NCBI GenBank assembly: GCA_964528085.1
Contig: CAZGRE010000023.1
Span: 1-19,894, forward strand
DNA: 19,894 nt
Direction of reading: 5' to 3'
DNA from: B2-G16 sp964528085
GTDB taxonomy: Bacteria; Bipolaricaulota; Bipolaricaulia; UBA7950; UBA9294
Shown here: positions 18,243 through 19,894 of the stretch, in pieces
How positions within the stretch are numbered: the stretch's first letter is position 1
Layout: each line of letters begins with the position of its first letter
Position numbers and translations under genes: made by a program
The notes under the pieces: generated by a model
What the model was told of the DNA's origin: nothing
The model's database searches: none
The model's input: only the letters and a program-made list of their open reading frames with translations

Positions 18243-19894
18243 TTACTTCTTCACCCCCTCAACGATCCTGATTTCCTCGTCGGTCAGGCCGTAGAGCTCG
18301 TAGACCAATTGGTCGATTTGTCTATCGGTTGTGTCGATCTGGCGCTGGATGGCGGTCTTTTCGTGGCTTGTCTTTGCCGCCGCGAGCTGTTTGTGTAATC
18401 CCAGCATCGTTTCGACTAGCTTGACCATCCGGTCGTGGCGAGTCTTATCAGCAGGTTTATTGGAATCGATTGTTCTGATAGGAAGTCGTTCAATGTATTG
18501 CCGATTGGCAGAGAAAAAGCCACCACGAAACGTTACGCTATTATTTCTAAAATAAAAATCTAGCAGTTTACTATTTAAGAGTCCTAGAAGATAAAGATAA
18601 TCAATGGGTCCCTCATCAAGAAGTAACACGCCTCCTACATCAACATTGTCCAAGCAATATTCTGCATCTGCATCATATGCAGCATGTAACCGATGCACTA
18701 GACGTGGAATTGCCAACTTGGCGAACGCTTGGAGCCCAATATTCTGTGTTCTGATGTACCGATACCATTGAGGTCCTTTGGCTGAACCTCGATCTCTCTT
18801 GTTTAGGAGATTCTTCGTCTGCTCAAAATAGCTGTACACCAGGGGGAAATCTCGTTTTAGTCTATCGCGGGGAATAAGGGTGCAAGTGCCCTCTATTAAC
18901 TGGTAGGGGTAAATAACTCGCGAACCGTCATCCTTAATACTGTAGGCCCGCACTTGAATCCCACTAGCGAGTTTTCGGAGGACACTGCGCTCTATCAGAA
19001 CCTCTTTGTCCAATGCACGCGAATAGCATTTGGATATATCGTCACCTTCCTCAATAAGGGCAAGCGAATAAACTGCATCCATACCTGGAATTATTCCTTG
19101 GAAAACTCGTGCTGCTACATCTCCCAACTTGACCGGCATCTCGCTCAATCGCTCAAAGAGATCTGCTCCTGGTCCCACAACGAAGTTCCATTCCTTTTCC
19201 GTTACCTTGTCTGCGGAGATCTCTCCTTCAACGGCCTCGCCGTTTGTCCGCCAGGCGTTCAAATCATGGGCTTTGACGTAGTGGAAGCGCTTGCTGCCCG
19301 CTTTATCCAGAAAAAGCAAACAGGTGTACGTACTCGCTTTTGGGAAGACCTGTTGGTCTCCAAAGTGAACGACTTCGCTCAGATGGCTTCCTTCTGAGAT
19401 CAGCTTTCGCAGTGCCTCGCCGTACTTCGCCTGGAAGAACTTGTGCGGCATGATGAATCCCATCCTGCCATGAACGTTTAGGAGTTGTAAGGCTCGTTCA
19501 ACAAAGACGACGTAGATGTCGTAGTTTCCCTTACTTGCTGCGGTATAGCGTTTTTTGTAGAACTCCACTTCGATCGGAGCCCATTCTTTCATCGCTTGGA
19601 TACGGATATACGGCGGATTCCCGATCACCACATCGAACCCGCCTGCCTGCATGATCTCAGGGAACTCAGCCTCCCAATCGAAGGCGTTGATCCGGTAGCG
19701 CTCCTCGTCGTCGAGGAGGCTCATCTGCTTTCCTTCGTAGAAGTCGGGGCCGATGAGGGAGTTGCCGCACTTGATGTTCTCTCCCAGATCTGGGAGGGCT
19801 CGGTCGCGGAAGAGCTTAAAGTGCTTGACAAGTGTTTCAGCGTTCTCCCCTTCGAGGACCTTCAACAAAAGCGAGAGCTTGGTCACCTCGACGG
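18243..19894 (-). CDS. Eco57I/TaqI-type N6-adenine DNA methyltransferase, possibly type IIG (N-terminus beyond window)
   Basis: 550 residues are visible and the frame stays open to the right edge. The visible part begins (V)EVTKLSLLLKVLEGEN, a typical interior sequence just before the catalytic region. The GTG at 19886 is an internal Val, not the start. The catalytic motif is GFDVVIGNPPYIRIQ, the NPPY of N6-adenine methylases, followed by GNYDIYVVFVERAL and GFIMPHKFF. The C-terminal half is a TaqI-like target-recognition region (LASGIQVRAYS, YPYQLIEG, KLAIPRLVHRL, LLGLLNSKLLDFYFRN, YIERLPIR), ending with a coiled coil (RQIDTTDRQIDQLVYELYGL) common in these enzymes. It may carry an N-terminal nuclease as a type IIG enzyme, or act with the downstream gene; the missing part would decide. 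Markedly lower GC than the core genes, consistent with horizontal acquisition. Confidence 0.93.
   Translation of the reverse strand, partial: VEVTKLSLLLKVLEGENAETLVKHFKLFRDRALPDLGENIKCGNSLIGPDFYEGKQMSLLDDEERYRINAFDWEAEFPEIMQAGGFDVVIGNPPYIRIQAMKEWAPIEVEFYKKRYTAASKGNYDIYVVFVERALQLLNVHGRMGFIMPHKFFQAKYGEALRKLISEGSHLSEVVHFGDQQVFPKASTYTCLLFLDKAGSKRFHYVKAHDLNAWRTNGEAVEGEISADKVTEKEWNFVVGPGADLFERLSEMPVKLGDVAARVFQGIIPGMDAVYSLALIEEGDDISKCYSRALDKEVLIERSVLRKLASGIQVRAYSIKDDGSRVIYPYQLIEGTCTLIPRDRLKRDFPLVYSYFEQTKNLLNKRDRGSAKGPQWYRYIRTQNIGLQAFAKLAIPRLVHRLHAAYDADAEYCLDNVDVGGVLLLDEGPIDYLYLLGLLNSKLLDFYFRNNSVTFRGGFFSANRQYIERLPIRTIDSNKPADKTRHDRMVKLVETMLGLHKQLAAAKTSHEKTAIQRQIDTTDRQIDQLVYELYGLTDEEIRIVEGVKK

Overview
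The window is a piece of a draft bacterial genome, probably metagenome-derived: it carries a run of exactly 100 N at 2550-2649. It is GC-rich, with tightly packed, often 1-4 nt overlapping genes. The content points to an anaerobe that tolerates oxygen: rubrerythrin, ferritin, rubredoxin, flavin reductase, PerR, a DUF438/hemerythrin protein and ferredoxin-containing MinD-type ATPases. GlyRS of the single-chain alpha2 type is present. A deep-branching anaerobic phylum such as Bipolaricaulota/Acetothermia would fit, but the taxon cannot be fixed from this sequence alone.

Left part (1-5007, all minus strand). (a) A two-gene operon holds an Rrf2 regulator with three conserved-type cysteines and a DUF438-hemerythrin-PAS protein, behind a near-consensus promoter overlapped by a 20-bp palindrome. 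(b) A compact stress operon reads perR, mutM, rubrerythrin, peroxiredoxin, [assembly gap], ferritin, flavin reductase, rubredoxin. It joins a peroxide sensor, oxidised-guanine repair, peroxide and iron scavenging, and an NAD(P)H-to-rubredoxin electron supply. The open frame that appears to run through the N block is an artefact joining a peroxiredoxin N-terminus to a ferritin C-terminus.

Middle (5124-7929). A PiT-type phosphate permease lies divergent from perR and overlaps convergently with glycyl-tRNA synthetase. A DUF134 regulator follows.

8051-11509 (plus strand). This is the most interesting block: two small Gly/Tyr/Trp-rich DUF5320-like proteins, two NifX/NifB-type cofactor-binding proteins (one with a Gly-Met-Arg repeat and coiled-coil tail), two MinD/Mrp-like ATPases each with an inserted 2x[4Fe-4S] ferredoxin domain, and a DUF5320-like zinc-ribbon protein. 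Nearly all are translationally coupled, behind one strong promoter divergent from DUF134. There are no nitrogenase genes. It looks like an iron-sulfur or metal-cluster handling system of unknown purpose.

11589-14596. A minus-strand MNT/HEPN toxin-antitoxin pair is followed by a plus-strand NAD-salvage pair (nicotinamidase-like and nicotinate phosphoribosyltransferase) and a small PH/GRAM-like orphan. The nicotinamidase has Thr where the catalytic Lys is expected.

14600-19894. Base composition becomes less GC-rich and gene content turns accessory: an RHH/RelE toxin-antitoxin pair and an AAA_14/DUF4143 ATPase lie between two diverged copies of a ~100-bp repeat. A minus-strand restriction-modification locus follows, with an Eco57I-like N6-adenine methyltransferase (cut by the right edge) and a downstream possible nuclease whose 5' end looks frameshifted.
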